Source: Corynebacterium sp. HMSC08A12 (lineage in GTDB: Bacteria; Actinomycetota; Actinomycetes; Mycobacteriales; Mycobacteriaceae). Taken from it: DNA of 64,000 nt. The translations under genes were made by a program, and so were the position numbers. The notes below the pieces were generated by a model that made no database searches, was not told where the DNA came from, and saw nothing but the letters and a program-made list of their open reading frames with translations. The stretch is taken from NCBI RefSeq assembly GCF_001807485.1, contig NZ_KV789178.1, positions 1-64,000 on the forward strand. The letters run 5' to 3'. This document shows positions 33,984-43,890 of the stretch, piece by piece; position 1 is the first letter of the stretch; each line of letters begins with the position of its first letter.

Positions 33984-35870
33984 ATGACCGATTCCGGAAA
34001 TGCCCAGGTAGGAGGCGCTGATTCCGCCGCAGTGGCGGCAGTCGCCGACCTGGCACCCACTGGATGCGGCCGGATCCTCTTCGTGGGCGCGGGCCCCGGA
34101 AACCCGGAGCTGCTGACCATCCGCGCGCGCGACATTCTGGAGACCACCGCCCATGCGTGGGTGGATCCGTCGGTATTGGAATCCGTGCAGAACATCATCG
34201 CCACCCGCCTGCCGGTGCCGCAGGAGAAGCTGGATGCCGCCGAGGCAGAGTGGGAGGCGAAGGTAAAGGCCGCCAAGGAGGCCGGCGCGCGTCGCCGACC
34301 GCCGCGCCCCGCCCCGCCGACCGCTGCGGAGATCGTGCTGGCCGCCCCGGCGGACACCGACCCTGAGATCGACGCAGAGGCAAGTGCAGGGGCCAACGCA
34401 GGTGCCGGCACAGATACTGGTGCAGATGCCGGCGCAGAGACCTACGGCGAGCCGGTGCCGGATGCCGTCGCCCCGGACGTTCTGGCCGAGCAGATGGTCG
34501 CCTGCGCCGAGGCAGGCAACGACGTTGTCCGCCTCGTCGCCGGTAACCCACTGAGCAACCCGGCGGTCATGCACGAGCTGCAGCACGTCGCGGCAAGCCC
34601 CGTGGAATTCCAGGTCATCCCCGGCATGACCGGATCCGTGGCCGTTCCCGCCTTCACCGGTATTGGCCTTGGCCCGGACGTCACCGAGGCTGATGTTCGC
34701 GGTGGGGCCGACTGGGATCAGCTGGCTGCCTCCGGGCTGCCGTTGATCCTCACCGCCGCCCCGGGTGACCTGGCGACCATCGCGCAGGAGCTGAAGGCCC
34801 GCGGCATCGCCGGGACCACTCCAGCGACCGTTACGCTACATGGCACCACCCGCCGCCAGCGCAGCTACGATGCGACTCTGGATACGCTGAAATCCATCAC
34901 CACCCAGTCCGGCCCCGCCGCCAAGGATGGCGAGCTGCCCGCCGAGCTGATCGTCACGCTGGGTTCCCAGGTGGGCAACCGCTCCAAGTACTCCTGGTGG
35001 GAAAACCGCGCCCTGTATGGCTGGACCGTGCTGGTGCCGCGCGCCAAGAACCAGGCCGGCCCCATGAGCGCCCGCCTGGCCTCGCACGGCGCTATCCCCG
35101 TGGAGGTGCCCACCATCTCCGTCGAGCCACCTCGTAGCCCCGTGCAGATGGAGCGCGCCATCAAGGGGCTGGTCGATGGCCGCTACCACTGGATCGTCTT
35201 CACCAGCGTCAACGCAGTGAAGGCCGTGTGGGAGAAGCTGCGCGAGTTCGGACTCGACGCCCGCGCCCTGGCGGGCGTGCGCGTGGCCGCAGTGGGGCCG
35301 AAGACCTCCCAGGCAGTGAAGGACCTGGGAATCACCCCGGAACTGCTGCCGAAGGACGATGCGCGCAACGCAGCCGGCCTGGTGGATGTCTTCCCGCCGC
35401 ACGACCCAGACCTGGACCTGGTGGATCGCGTGCTGCTGCCGCGCGCCGACATTGCCACCGACGTGCTGGTCGACGGCCTGATCGACCTGGGCTGGGACGT
35501 AGAGGACGTCGTGGCCTACCGCACCGTCCGCGCCGCCCCGCCCAGCCCGGAGATCCGCGACATGATCAAGACCGGCGGCTTCGACGCAGTCTGCTTCACC
35601 AGCTCCTCGACCGTGAAGAACCTGGTAGGCATCGCGGGCAAGCCGCACACGCGCACCATCATCGCCTGCATCGGGCCGATGGCTGCACAGACCGCTCGCG
35701 AGCACGGCCTGCGCGTCGACGTCATGCCGGAGGCCGCTGGCGTGCCGGAGCTTGTGGACGCCCTCGCTGACCACGTGGCTGACCTGCGCGCTAAGGGACA
35801 GCTTCCGCCTCCGCGGAAGCGGAGGCGGCGTCGTAAAAAGACGAGCGAGAAGAAGGACACCGGGGCCTAA
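33984..35870 (+). CDS. hemD: Fused uroporphyrinogen-III methyltransferase/uroporphyrinogen-III synthase
   Basis: 628 residues with two domains. Residues about 25-330 resemble SAM-dependent uroporphyrinogen methyltransferases ([19 protein letters not shown]), interrupted near 85-160 by a low-complexity insertion rich in Ala, Gly, Asp and Pro. Residues about 340-610 are HemD ([44 protein letters not shown]). A Lys/Arg-rich tail ends the protein. The first domain could feed siroheme or cobalamin and the second heme. This fusion at the hem locus is the usual arrangement in mycobacteria and corynebacteria. Confidence 0.9.
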   Translation: MTDSGNAQVGGADSAAVAAVADLAPTGCGRILFVGAGPGNPELLTIRARDILETTAHAWVDPSVLESVQNIIATRLPVPQEKLDAAEAEWEAKVKAAKEAGARRRPPRPAPPTAAEIVLAAPADTDPEIDAEASAGANAGAGTDTGADAGAETYGEPVPDAVAPDVLAEQMVACAEAGNDVVRLVAGNPLSNPAVMHELQHVAASPVEFQVIPGMTGSVAVPAFTGIGLGPDVTEADVRGGADWDQLAASGLPLILTAAPGDLATIAQELKARGIAGTTPATVTLHGTTRRQRSYDATLDTLKSITTQSGPAAKDGELPAELIVTLGSQVGNRSKYSWWENRALYGWTVLVPRAKNQAGPMSARLASHGAIPVEVPTISVEPPRSPVQMERAIKGLVDGRYHWIVFTSVNAVKAVWEKLREFGLDARALAGVRVAAVGPKTSQAVKDLGITPELLPKDDARNAAGLVDVFPPHDPDLDLVDRVLLPRADIATDVLVDGLIDLGWDVEDVVAYRTVRAAPPSPEIRDMIKTGGFDAVCFTSSSTVKNLVGIAGKPHTRTIIACIGPMAAQTAREHGLRVDVMPEAAGVPELVDALADHVADLRAKGQLPPPRKRRRRRKKTSEKKDTGA

Positions 35871-35905
35871 CAAGCCTGTCCGGGCGCGGGAGTAGCATCG
35901 TTGGC

Positions 35906-36910
35906 ATGACTTCGAACTACACCCCGTTCCGCCGCCCCCGCCGACTCCGCACGACCCCGCAGATGCGCAACTTCACTGCGGAGACGGACCTGAACCCCAA
36001 CCGGCTGGTGCTTCCGATGTTCATCGCCGATGGGCTGGACGCCCCACGGGACATCACCAGCCTGCCCGGCGTGCAGCAGCACACCGAGGATTCGCTGCTG
36101 CGCGCGGTGGAAGAAGCCGCGAACGCGGGCGTGGGATCCATCGACCTGTTCGGAGTGCCGCTGGATGAGGACAAGGATGCGACCGGCAGCCAGTCAGTAG
36201 CCGAGGACGGCATTCTCAACCGCGGCCTGCGCGCCGTCCGCGAGCGCTTCGGCGACGACATCCTGGTGATGGCCGATACGTGCCTGGACGAGTTCACCGA
36301 CCACGGCCACTGTGGCGTGCTCTCCACCGACCGCTACGGCCACCAGATCGTGGACAATGACGCAACCCTGCCGCAGTACGCGAAGATGGCAGTTGCACAG
36401 GCCGAGGCCGGTGCGCACATCGTGAGCCCCTCCGGAATGATGGACGGGCAGATCCGCCACATCCGCGAGGCGCTGGACGCGGCCGGCCACCAGGACGTAT
36501 CGATCATGGCCTACTCCGCGAAGTACGCCTCCGCGTTCTTCGGCCCCTTCCGCGAGGCCGTGGGCTCCTCCCTGCAGGGCGACCGCCGCACCTACCAGCA
36601 GGACCCCCGCAACCTGAGGGAATCCATCCTGGAAACCCAGCTGGACATCGACGAGGGGGCGGACATGGTGATGGTCAAGCCCGCGATGCCCTACCTGGAC
36701 GTGCTGCGCGAAGTCGCGAACATGTCCCCGGTGCCAGTGGCTGCCTACCAGGTCTCCGGCGAGTACGCGATGATCTCCGCAGCCGCCCAGAACGGCTGGA
36801 TCGACGAGGAAGCGGCGATCATGGAATCCATCTATGGCATCCGCCGCGCCGGGGCGGACATCATCCTCACCTACTGGGCAACCCGCGTGGCGCAGATGCT
36901 GCAGGGCTAA
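35906..36910 (+). CDS. hemB: Porphobilinogen synthase (delta-aminolevulinate dehydratase)
   Basis: 334 residues. It condenses two 5-aminolevulinates to porphobilinogen. The two Schiff-base lysines lie in [13 protein letters not shown] and [10 protein letters not shown]. The metal loop reads [14 protein letters not shown]: the first and third positions are Cys but the middle one is Asp, unlike the three-Cys zinc enzymes, so metal use may differ. It starts 35 bases after hemD. Confidence 0.95.
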   Translation: MTSNYTPFRRPRRLRTTPQMRNFTAETDLNPNRLVLPMFIADGLDAPRDITSLPGVQQHTEDSLLRAVEEAANAGVGSIDLFGVPLDEDKDATGSQSVAEDGILNRGLRAVRERFGDDILVMADTCLDEFTDHGHCGVLSTDRYGHQIVDNDATLPQYAKMAVAQAEAGAHIVSPSGMMDGQIRHIREALDAAGHQDVSIMAYSAKYASAFFGPFREAVGSSLQGDRRTYQQDPRNLRESILETQLDIDEGADMVMVKPAMPYLDVLREVANMSPVPVAAYQVSGEYAMISAAAQNGWIDEEAAIMESIYGIRRAGADIILTYWATRVAQMLQG

Positions 36911-36951
36911 GATGCTTAACCACCAGTAATCACAGTAGGCTAGATGGCTGT

Positions 36952-37845
36952 ATGAACAGCACCGACAGCAGCGCACATATGAGCACACAGCAACACGACC
37001 CCCGCCTCCAGGGTGGTTCCCAGGGCGGCCCCCAGCCGGGCTCGCACGGCCAGCAGCCGGGGCCACAGCGGGGCCAGCAGAACCTGCAGGGGCAGCCGGG
37101 GCCGCACGGCCCGCAGGGGCCGTATGGTTCACACGGCCCGCAGCAACCCCCGAAGCCGCCGAAGCCTCCGAAGGTGGGGCGGAAGGACGGCCTCGCGCCG
37201 AACCTCAAGGAGGCGCCGGAAGACGTCCGCTACGGCGTATGGGCCTGGCTGGCGGTAGCCGTGCTGCAGCTGCTGGCAAGTGTGGTGCAGTTCGTGGCTA
37301 ACATTGTCGACCCGCGTGCACTGACCCAGAGCAGCCAGGGCATCCTCGATAGCCAAAGCGGCATGTTCGCCAGCGTTCTTGCAGATCAGGATGCCTCCGA
37401 GATCGCCACGCAGGTAAACATCAGCTCACTGATGTGGGGCATTATCGCCTCGGCAGCCTGTGCCTACTTGGCCTGGCGCGCAGGCCGCGGAGCTCCGTAC
37501 TCCCGCCTGTTCTTGAACGTCGCCTCCGTGTTCATGATCTTCAACGCGGTGCTCATCACGTTCGCTAGCGGGCCGGACTTCATGTCCGTAGGCTTCGTGC
37601 TGCTCATCGGCATCCTGACCATTCTGTCAGGCGTATGCGCTGCGCTGGGCCTGTGGTTTATGTCTCGCCCGGAGAACCACGACTGGCTGGGTATGCCCAG
37701 CGTCAAGGAGATGGAGAAGTACTCCAAGGAGATGGAGGAGTACAAGGCGGAAACGCGGCGTCAAAAAGAAGAGCGAAAAGAACAAAAGAACAGCGACGAT
37801 AAAGACCGCACCGATCACACCGACCACACCTGGGGAGGGCGCTGA
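36952..37845 (+). CDS. Membrane protein with Gly/Pro/Gln-rich N-terminus
   Basis: 297 residues. The first 80 are rich in GPQG, QPG and PPKPP units, followed by KVGRKDGLAPNL, four hydrophobic helices (about 97-117, 159-177, 189-204 and 210-238) and a highly charged Lys/Glu/Arg tail. Placed 41 bases after hemB and 2 bases before the next membrane gene, it is part of the heme operon. Family not recognised; position suggests the Rv0513-like slot of mycobacteria. Confidence 0.7.
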   Translation: MNSTDSSAHMSTQQHDPRLQGGSQGGPQPGSHGQQPGPQRGQQNLQGQPGPHGPQGPYGSHGPQQPPKPPKPPKVGRKDGLAPNLKEAPEDVRYGVWAWLAVAVLQLLASVVQFVANIVDPRALTQSSQGILDSQSGMFASVLADQDASEIATQVNISSLMWGIIASAACAYLAWRAGRGAPYSRLFLNVASVFMIFNAVLITFASGPDFMSVGFVLLIGILTILSGVCAALGLWFMSRPENHDWLGMPSVKEMEKYSKEMEEYKAETRRQKEERKEQKNSDDKDRTDHTDHTWGGR

Positions 37846-37847
37846 CC

Positions 37848-38393
37848 ATGCCCGCGATGTTTCCTTCGATGGTTCCGGGTGGCCAGGATCCTAACCGCGA
37901 CGTTAAGTACTGGCAGCCCGGGGACCCCACGCCGCGCCTTGTGATCGTCAGCTTCGCCATGCTGGTGGTTGTGGGGCTACTGATGATCTTCTTCGGCGTG
38001 CTGGCTCTGACGGCCTCCTGGGACCGTGAGCCGATGAACGCAGAGGAAGCCGAGCACATGAACTTTGTGCGCAACAACGTGAGGATCCTCGGCGGCATCA
38101 ACGTTGTGGTCGGCGCGGTGCTGGTCTACTTCTCCCGCGGCGTGCGCGACGGCTACCGCGGCAAACGCCGCCTGGTGCTGTGGTTCGGCGCACTGGGCAT
38201 CCTGTTCATGCTGGCGGGCTGGGTTTTCGGCTTCACCGGCCCCGGCCAGGCCATCATGGCCTTGCTGTTGGCAGTCGCGCTGCTGCTGGCCTACCGCCCT
38301 GCGGTTAACCCGTTTTTTGACGCCGGGCATCGGCTCGACGAGCCGCCCATCGAAGGCGACGGCACCCTACCGGGCGACAGCCTGCGGAGTTAA
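37848..38393 (+). CDS. Four-helix membrane protein in the heme cluster
   Basis: 181 residues. Four hydrophobic helices (about 32-56, 82-98, 111-127 and 131-146) are separated by short loops; RNNVRILGGINVVVGAVLVYF is typical of the middle. Two bases after the preceding gene and five before the ATPase-like gene, so certainly co-transcribed. Family not recognised. Together with its neighbours it may form a membrane complex (inference). Confidence 0.7.
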   Translation: MPAMFPSMVPGGQDPNRDVKYWQPGDPTPRLVIVSFAMLVVVGLLMIFFGVLALTASWDREPMNAEEAEHMNFVRNNVRILGGINVVVGAVLVYFSRGVRDGYRGKRRLVLWFGALGILFMLAGWVFGFTGPGQAIMALLLAVALLLAYRPAVNPFFDAGHRLDEPPIEGDGTLPGDSLRS

Positions 38394-38398
38394 CAGGA

Positions 38399-41170
38399 AT
38401 GGCTGAAAACGACTCAAGGATCGTCCCGGCCAGCAGCCGGGCGGCGCGAAAAGCTGCCGTGGGTGTCGACGACGTCGACGAGGCGATCCTGCAGGCCCGC
38501 GAGGCGGCGGCGAAGGCTGGCTTCGACATGGACCGCACGCCGTCCACCGAAGAAGAGGCCGACCGGGCGGCACGCGAACACTGGGGGCTTGCCAGTTTCG
38601 CCTACCGCCTGGAAGGGCTGGAATCCGCGGTGGCAGCCACCACCGTGGAGGAGGAACTCAACGACATTCCGGGCGTGCAGGCCGCGGTGGTGTACTCCAC
38701 CGGCATGGCGTGGATCTCCGCTGAAGATCACGTGCTGCCCGCCCAGATCCAGGAGGTGCTGGAAAAGCACAACCTGGATAGCTGGCTGACGGATTCCTCC
38801 CTGCGCCGCCGCGCCTCGCGGCTGGAGATCGAGGAAACGCGCCGGCGCATGCGGCGCCATGCCAGCGACCACAGAAGGGCATGGGCTGCGGCGGAGAGCC
38901 GCAAACGGCGCGACCGGAACAAGGTGGAGATGGATAGGTTCCGCCGCCAGAACCCCTTCGACTCCACCGAGGGTCTGCACACCGCCCGGCAGCTGATTAC
39001 GCGCATGCGGTTGATCGTCGCCGTGGTGCTGGGGCTGCCGGTGGTGGTTCTGCAGCTGGTTTCCGCCTGGCAGTTCGACTATTGGCAGTGGGTCTGCTTG
39101 GCGCTGGCCACCCCAGTGGCGACGTGGTGCGCGTGGCCCTTCCACCGGGCCTTTTTCGGCGGTTTAAGGCGGGGGCAATCCGCCCTGGATGGCGCCAGCT
39201 CCGTGGCGATCCTTCTGGCCTACTTGTACTCGGCGTGCACCCTGATTTTCACTTCCGCCGGCAACGTGGGTTGGCACAGCCATCAGGTGCTGTTCGCCGG
39301 AGTGTGGTCTGCGCAGGACATTAAGGGAGCAGTTTTCTTCGACGTCGCCTGTGGCGGCACTATCCTGCTGCTTTTCGGCAGGCTACTTTCCCGGCGCACG
39401 GCGCTGCGCTCGAAGTCGATCCTATCCGTGCTGACTGTGCCCGCCGCCAAGGAAGTCACGGTGGTGCGCAAGACTCGTAAGTCGAAGACGGAAAAGAAGG
39501 ACATTCCGATCGCGGAGATCCGCACGGGCGATGACATCATCATTCATACCGGCATGATGGTGCCCAGCGACGGCGAGATCATCAGTGGTAAGTCCCTTGT
39601 GGACATGGGGCCCGTCGGCGGTATGCACCGTACTTTCGAGGTCTCAGTCGGCGACCGCATCTTTGCCGGTGCCCGCAATCACGGCGGCACGTTGAAGATG
39701 CGCGTGCACGCCACGGGTTCCTCTACGCGCCTGGCCGCCATGCACCGTTGGGTGCGCGGGTCCGCGTTGGACGAGACTCGTCTTACCCAGCTGACAAACC
39801 GTACCGCCAGCCTGCTTGTGCCGTGGGCTTTCGTGCTGGCTGCAGTGGACTTCATCGCCTGGCTGGCCATTACTAAGTCCGTCGATGCGGCGATGGCTAC
39901 CGCCCTCTCCCTGTTGGCAGTCGTCGCGCCGGTTGCCCTGGCTCTGTCTGCGCCGTTGGCGCTGCGTTTGGGGCTGTGGCGTGCTGCCACTGCGGGTGCT
40001 CTACTGCGCGATACGAGTACCATTCACAAGCTCGCTGAGGTGGACGCCATCGTCTTCAACCGCGTGGGCACCCTCACCGATGGGCCGATGCATGTCATCG
40101 GCGTGACGCCTGTCAAGGGGGAGAACCCGGACCTGATCCTCCGTGTGGCTGGCGCTCTGTCCCTGGAGTCGAATCACGCGGTCTCTCAGGCGCTGGTGCG
40201 CGCCGACCGCGAGGCACGCGACAGCGGTGCTGGCGGGGAAGGGATTCCCCACTGGCTGGATGTGGGCGAGGTGAAGATCACCAAGGACGGCACCTTCGAG
40301 GGAATGGCGGAGTTGCCGATTGAAGGGGAAATGCGCCACGTCAAGGCACGCCTGTGGCGCCCGCACGACCTGGGCGAGATCCGTGATCCGCGCCTGGCGA
40401 CGGCAGCTTTGAACGGCGGCTCGCCCGTGATCGTCAGCTGGAAGGGCAAGGACCGCGGCGTCATTAACCTGGCAGATAGTTTCAAGGACGATGCCCCGGC
40501 TGCGATCGACCAGCTGGAGGATATGCAGATGGAGACGTACATGCTCTCCCGAGACATCTATCCTGTGGCACGCCGGACGGCGAACGCACTCGGCATCTCC
40601 ACCGTGTTGGCCGGCATCGCACCGAATCGCAAGGCGGCCACTGTGCGCGGTGTCCACGCCATGGGCGTGCGCGTGGCGATGGTGGGCGATAGTGACGTGC
40701 TGGGTGCGCTGCGAGTTGCGGATGTGGGCATCCTCATGACTTCTTCCAACCGCATCGATCCCTCTGCCGCCGAGGTGGCGGACGTGGTGATGCAGCGCGA
40801 GGATGTTTCCGCGTTGCCGGAGCTGGTGAACCTGGTTCGACACATCCGCAACACCACCGACTGGAACGTGTGGTTGTCCTGGACCTATAACGCGGTCGGC
40901 GCGACTCTAGCAGTCGTCGGCGTGCTCAACCCTCTGCTGGCCACGGTGTTTATGCTGCTCAGTTCCACTTTGATCGAGAGCCGGAGCGCCCGCATTTTGC
41001 ACCGCAACTACGCGCGCGGCACGCTCCGCCAGACCCACTCGTGGCAGGGCTGGGTGGAGCGCCGGCGGGAGATCCGCGAGTTGCGCAAGCAGGAGAAGCA
41101 GCGCGCCGAGGCGATTTCCCTGGCCCGTGCGGAGGCTGCGGACGAGGAGTATGAGCAGTCCCAGCGTTAG
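38399..41170 (+). CDS. P-type ATPase homologue lacking catalytic motifs (pseudo-ATPase)
   Basis: 923 residues with the full P1B-type layout. A degenerate HMA-like domain (about 70-125) has no CxxC. Two pairs of N-terminal helices, an actuator domain, helices with the ion-site motif, a P domain and a C-terminal helix pair follow. The key residues are gone. The phosphorylation site DKTGT is replaced by NRVGT (Asn554), the TGE loop by GGM (407-409), the CPC ion motif by APV (510-512), the GDGxND hinge by GDSDVL (763-768), and the HP motif region reads NHAVSQ. The frame is unbroken and codon use matches its neighbours. It probably cannot couple ATP to ion transport, so a structural or sensing role with the heme genes is more likely. 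Confidence 0.85.
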   Translation: MAENDSRIVPASSRAARKAAVGVDDVDEAILQAREAAAKAGFDMDRTPSTEEEADRAAREHWGLASFAYRLEGLESAVAATTVEEELNDIPGVQAAVVYSTGMAWISAEDHVLPAQIQEVLEKHNLDSWLTDSSLRRRASRLEIEETRRRMRRHASDHRRAWAAAESRKRRDRNKVEMDRFRRQNPFDSTEGLHTARQLITRMRLIVAVVLGLPVVVLQLVSAWQFDYWQWVCLALATPVATWCAWPFHRAFFGGLRRGQSALDGASSVAILLAYLYSACTLIFTSAGNVGWHSHQVLFAGVWSAQDIKGAVFFDVACGGTILLLFGRLLSRRTALRSKSILSVLTVPAAKEVTVVRKTRKSKTEKKDIPIAEIRTGDDIIIHTGMMVPSDGEIISGKSLVDMGPVGGMHRTFEVSVGDRIFAGARNHGGTLKMRVHATGSSTRLAAMHRWVRGSALDETRLTQLTNRTASLLVPWAFVLAAVDFIAWLAITKSVDAAMATALSLLAVVAPVALALSAPLALRLGLWRAATAGALLRDTSTIHKLAEVDAIVFNRVGTLTDGPMHVIGVTPVKGENPDLILRVAGALSLESNHAVSQALVRADREARDSGAGGEGIPHWLDVGEVKITKDGTFEGMAELPIEGEMRHVKARLWRPHDLGEIRDPRLATAALNGGSPVIVSWKGKDRGVINLADSFKDDAPAAIDQLEDMQMETYMLSRDIYPVARRTANALGISTVLAGIAPNRKAATVRGVHAMGVRVAMVGDSDVLGALRVADVGILMTSSNRIDPSAAEVADVVMQREDVSALPELVNLVRHIRNTTDWNVWLSWTYNAVGATLAVVGVLNPLLATVFMLLSSTLIESRSARILHRNYARGTLRQTHSWQGWVERRREIRELRKQEKQRAEAISLARAEAADEEYEQSQR

Positions 41171-41233
41171 CCGCGCTAGGCTGGTGGGGATTGCAAGCTA
41201 ACCACTAGTGAAGTGGCAGGAAGGATCCTTTTC

Positions 41234-42565
41234 GTGTCTGTTAATGCCGACCCTCAGCACTCGAATAACTCCCAGAGCCAGGCCAGCGAGAAGGCCTTCG
41301 ACCGGGCTCGCACGCTGATCCCGGGCGGGGTGAACTCCCCGGTTCGCGCGTTCGGATCTGTGGGCGGCACCCCGCCGTTTATCACCTCCGCGCAGGGCTC
41401 CACGCTGCACGACGTTGACGGCAACTCCTATGTGGACCTGTTTTGCTCCTGGGGGCCGATGATCCACGGGCACGCCCACCCGCAGATCGTGGAGGCAGTT
41501 CGGGAGGCCGCCGGCCACGGTCTTTCCTTCGGTGCGCCGACCACGATGGAGGTCGACCTGGTGGAGGAAATCGTCCGCCGCACTTCCGTGGAGAAGGCCC
41601 GCCTGGTGAACTCCGGCACCGAGGCCACGATGTCCGCCATCCGCCTGGCCCGCGGCTACACGGGCCGCGACAAAATCCTGAAGTTCGAGGGCTGCTACCA
41701 CGGTCACGTCGATTCGTTGCTGGTGGCGGCCGGTTCCGGCGTAGCTACTTTCGGTCTGCCGGATTCCCCGGGCATCACCAAGGCCGCTGCGGGCGATACC
41801 GTCGTGGTGCCTTACCGCGACGTGCAGGCCGTGGAAGATGCGTTTGCCTCCCACACGGGTGAGATCGCCGCGATCATCGTGGAGGGTGCCGCTGGAAACA
41901 TGGGCACCGTTAACCCGCAGGGCTTCAACGCGGAGCTGCAGCGCATTGCCCACGAAAACGGCGCCCTGTTGATCGTCGATGAGGTCATGACGGGCTTCCG
42001 CGTCAGCGAGTCCGGCTGGTACGGCAAGGACGGCGTGGCCGGCGACCTGACGACGTTCGGCAAGGTCGTCTCCGGTGGCCTGCCCGCTGCCGCTTTCGGT
42101 GGCAAGGCGGAGATCATGGATCACCTCGCGCCGGTGGGGCCGGTCTATCAGGCCGGTACTCTGTCGGGCAATCCGGTTGCCGTCGCCTCGGGCTTGGCCT
42201 CTTTGAAGTTGGCTGACGCCGCCGCGTACCAGAAGCTCGACGCGAATGCTGACGCGCTGGCAGGCATCCTGTCCGACGCTTTGACGAAGGCCTCCGTGGC
42301 CCACCACATCCAGCGTGCGGGCAGCATGGTGAGCGTGCGCTTCGCCGAGGGGGAGGGCGCGAACTTCGCGGACATGAAGGCCGCGGATACTTTCCGCTAC
42401 CCGGCCTTCTTCCACGCTTTCTTGGACCACGGCGTGTTCGCCCCGCCGAGCGTCTTCGAGACCTGGTTCGTCTCCACGGCACTGACCGATGCCGACTTCG
42501 AGAAGATCGCGGCGGCCGCCACCCCGGCTGCAGAGGCTGCTGCGGCGGCCACCCCTGCTGCTTAG
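41234..42565 (+). CDS. hemL: Glutamate-1-semialdehyde 2,1-aminomutase
   Basis: 443 residues from GTG 41234, with AGGAAGG at 41218-41224; a longer frame from 41213 has no better signal. It converts glutamate-1-semialdehyde to 5-aminolevulinate using PLP. The PLP lysine is Lys277 in [17 protein letters not shown]. Also conserved are [37 protein letters not shown] and the substrate loop [13 protein letters not shown]. An Ala/Pro-rich tail is extra. It follows the ATPase-like gene directly; hemE and hemY, found between in related genomes, are absent here. Confidence 0.95.
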   Translation: MSVNADPQHSNNSQSQASEKAFDRARTLIPGGVNSPVRAFGSVGGTPPFITSAQGSTLHDVDGNSYVDLFCSWGPMIHGHAHPQIVEAVREAAGHGLSFGAPTTMEVDLVEEIVRRTSVEKARLVNSGTEATMSAIRLARGYTGRDKILKFEGCYHGHVDSLLVAAGSGVATFGLPDSPGITKAAAGDTVVVPYRDVQAVEDAFASHTGEIAAIIVEGAAGNMGTVNPQGFNAELQRIAHENGALLIVDEVMTGFRVSESGWYGKDGVAGDLTTFGKVVSGGLPAAAFGGKAEIMDHLAPVGPVYQAGTLSGNPVAVASGLASLKLADAAAYQKLDANADALAGILSDALTKASVAHHIQRAGSMVSVRFAEGEGANFADMKAADTFRYPAFFHAFLDHGVFAPPSVFETWFVSTALTDADFEKIAAAATPAAEAAAAATPAA

Positions 42566-42598
42566 ATTTCACGCTGGGTTCTAATTCAAAGAATCTAA

Positions 42599-42644
42599 AA
42601 CCCCAGTAAGAAGCACTTAAAGCAGGGTTTGCCTTACTTGGGTT
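42599..42644 (+). terminator. Stem-loop after hemL
   Basis: AACCCCAGTAAG (42599-42610) pairs with CTTACTTGGGTT (42633-42644) with one mismatch across a 22-base loop. No T-run follows, so termination is weak or factor-assisted. Confidence 0.4.
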
Positions 42645-42674
42645 GGGGTGCCGGGCACGCTAAGCTAGGTGACC

Positions 42675-43280
42675 ATGGCAACGATCGTTCACCTTGTACG
42701 GCACGGAGAAGTGCATAACCCGGATCGCATTCTCTATGGCCGTTTGCCCGGCTATCACCTCTCCGAGCGGGGGCGGAACATGGCGCATGCCACCGCAGCC
42801 GACCTCGCTGACCACGACGTGGTGTACCTGGCTGCCTCCCCGCTGCAGCGGGCGCAGGAAACCGCCCGGCCGTTCTCCGAAAAACTGGGCCTGGAGGTCC
42901 ACACGGACGAGCGCATTATCGAGGCAGGTAACGATCTGCAAGGTCTGCACATCAAGGGTGTGCGCAGCGCGCTCTGGAACCCGAAGCGTTGGCCCATGCT
43001 GAAGAATCCCACCATCCCCAGCTGGGGCGAGCCCTACCAGGAGATCGCCGACCGGATGTGGGAGGCTGTCGACGCCGCGCGCGAGAAGGCCCGCGGACAC
43101 GAGGCAGTGCTTGTGACCCACCAGCTGCCGATCGTGATGATCCAGCGCGACGTGCAGGGCCTGCCCCTGGCGCACAACCCGGCGGATCGCCAGTGCGAGT
43201 TGGCCTCCGTGACCTCGCTGGTATTCGATGGTGGGCAACTGACGGACATCTTCTATTCTGAGCCGGCACAGGAGATTTAA
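42675..43280 (+). CDS. Histidine phosphatase (phosphoglycerate mutase-like)
   Basis: 201 residues from ATG 42675 (a GTG two codons earlier is possible). The phosphohistidine motif is HLVRHGEVHNP, and the second catalytic His is VLVTHQLPI. Branch-1 histidine phosphatases act on many phosphoesters; the exact substrate is unknown. The gene sits between hemL and the cytochrome c maturation genes, the same slot as in mycobacteria (Rv0525), and may be co-transcribed with resA since it ends one base before it. Confidence 0.85.
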   Translation: MATIVHLVRHGEVHNPDRILYGRLPGYHLSERGRNMAHATAADLADHDVVYLAASPLQRAQETARPFSEKLGLEVHTDERIIEAGNDLQGLHIKGVRSALWNPKRWPMLKNPTIPSWGEPYQEIADRMWEAVDAAREKARGHEAVLVTHQLPIVMIQRDVQGLPLAHNPADRQCELASVTSLVFDGGQLTDIFYSEPAQEI

Positions 43281-43281
43281 G

Positions 43282-43890
43282 GTGCGTAAGAAGCTAACGG
43301 CAGCGCTCGCGGCAACTCTGCTCGCCAGTGGGGCGGCGCTTACCGCCTGCGGTGAGGAAAGCACCGCGGGCAAGGATGCTGTGGCCAGCGGCGGAACTTT
43401 TGAGTTCGTCGCCCCCGGCGGGCAGACCAGCATCCACTACGAACCAGAGGAGCGCAAGGAGGTCGCCGACTTCACCGGCACCAACCTGGACGGCGGCGAT
43501 GACATTAATCTCTCCGACTTCGAGGGCCAGGTAGTCGTGCTGAACGCCTGGGGCCAGTGGTGCGGACCGTGCCGTAGCGAATCCGACGACCTGCAGCGCG
43601 TCCAGGACAAGCTGGAGAAGCATGGCGGCGGCACCATCCTGGGCATCAACGTGCGCGACAACGTTAAGGAAAAGCCGCAGGACTTCGTCAAGGACAACGG
43701 GATCACCTACCCGTCTATTTACGACCCGCCGTTCAAGACCGCCCTGGCGCTGGGTGGCGTGCCGGCCTCCGTTATTCCCACCACCATCGTGTTGGATAAG
43801 CAGCACCGTCCGGCCCACATCTTCCTGAAGGAGATCACGGACAAGGAACTCTGGGAACAGGTCGAGCCGCTGCTGGATGAGGAAGCGTAG
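43282..43890 (+). CDS. resA: TlpA/ResA-type thioredoxin-like lipoprotein
   Basis: 202 residues from GTG 43282. The signal peptide ends in a lipobox ALTAC (Cys23). The redox motif is WGQWCGPCRSE, and a cis-Pro loop lies at GGVPASVIPTTIVLD. ResA reduces the apocytochrome c CxxCH disulfide outside the membrane before heme is attached. Electrons come from CcdA, whose gene starts immediately after the stop. Confidence 0.9.
   Translation: MRKKLTAALAATLLASGAALTACGEESTAGKDAVASGGTFEFVAPGGQTSIHYEPEERKEVADFTGTNLDGGDDINLSDFEGQVVVLNAWGQWCGPCRSESDDLQRVQDKLEKHGGGTILGINVRDNVKEKPQDFVKDNGITYPSIYDPPFKTALALGGVPASVIPTTIVLDKQHRPAHIFLKEITDKELWEQVEPLLDEEA

Noticed and set aside
38399-41170. The ATPase-like gene as an ordinary decaying pseudogene
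   Set aside because: No frameshift or stop in 923 codons, codon use like its neighbours and helix pattern retained; loss is confined to catalytic motifs.
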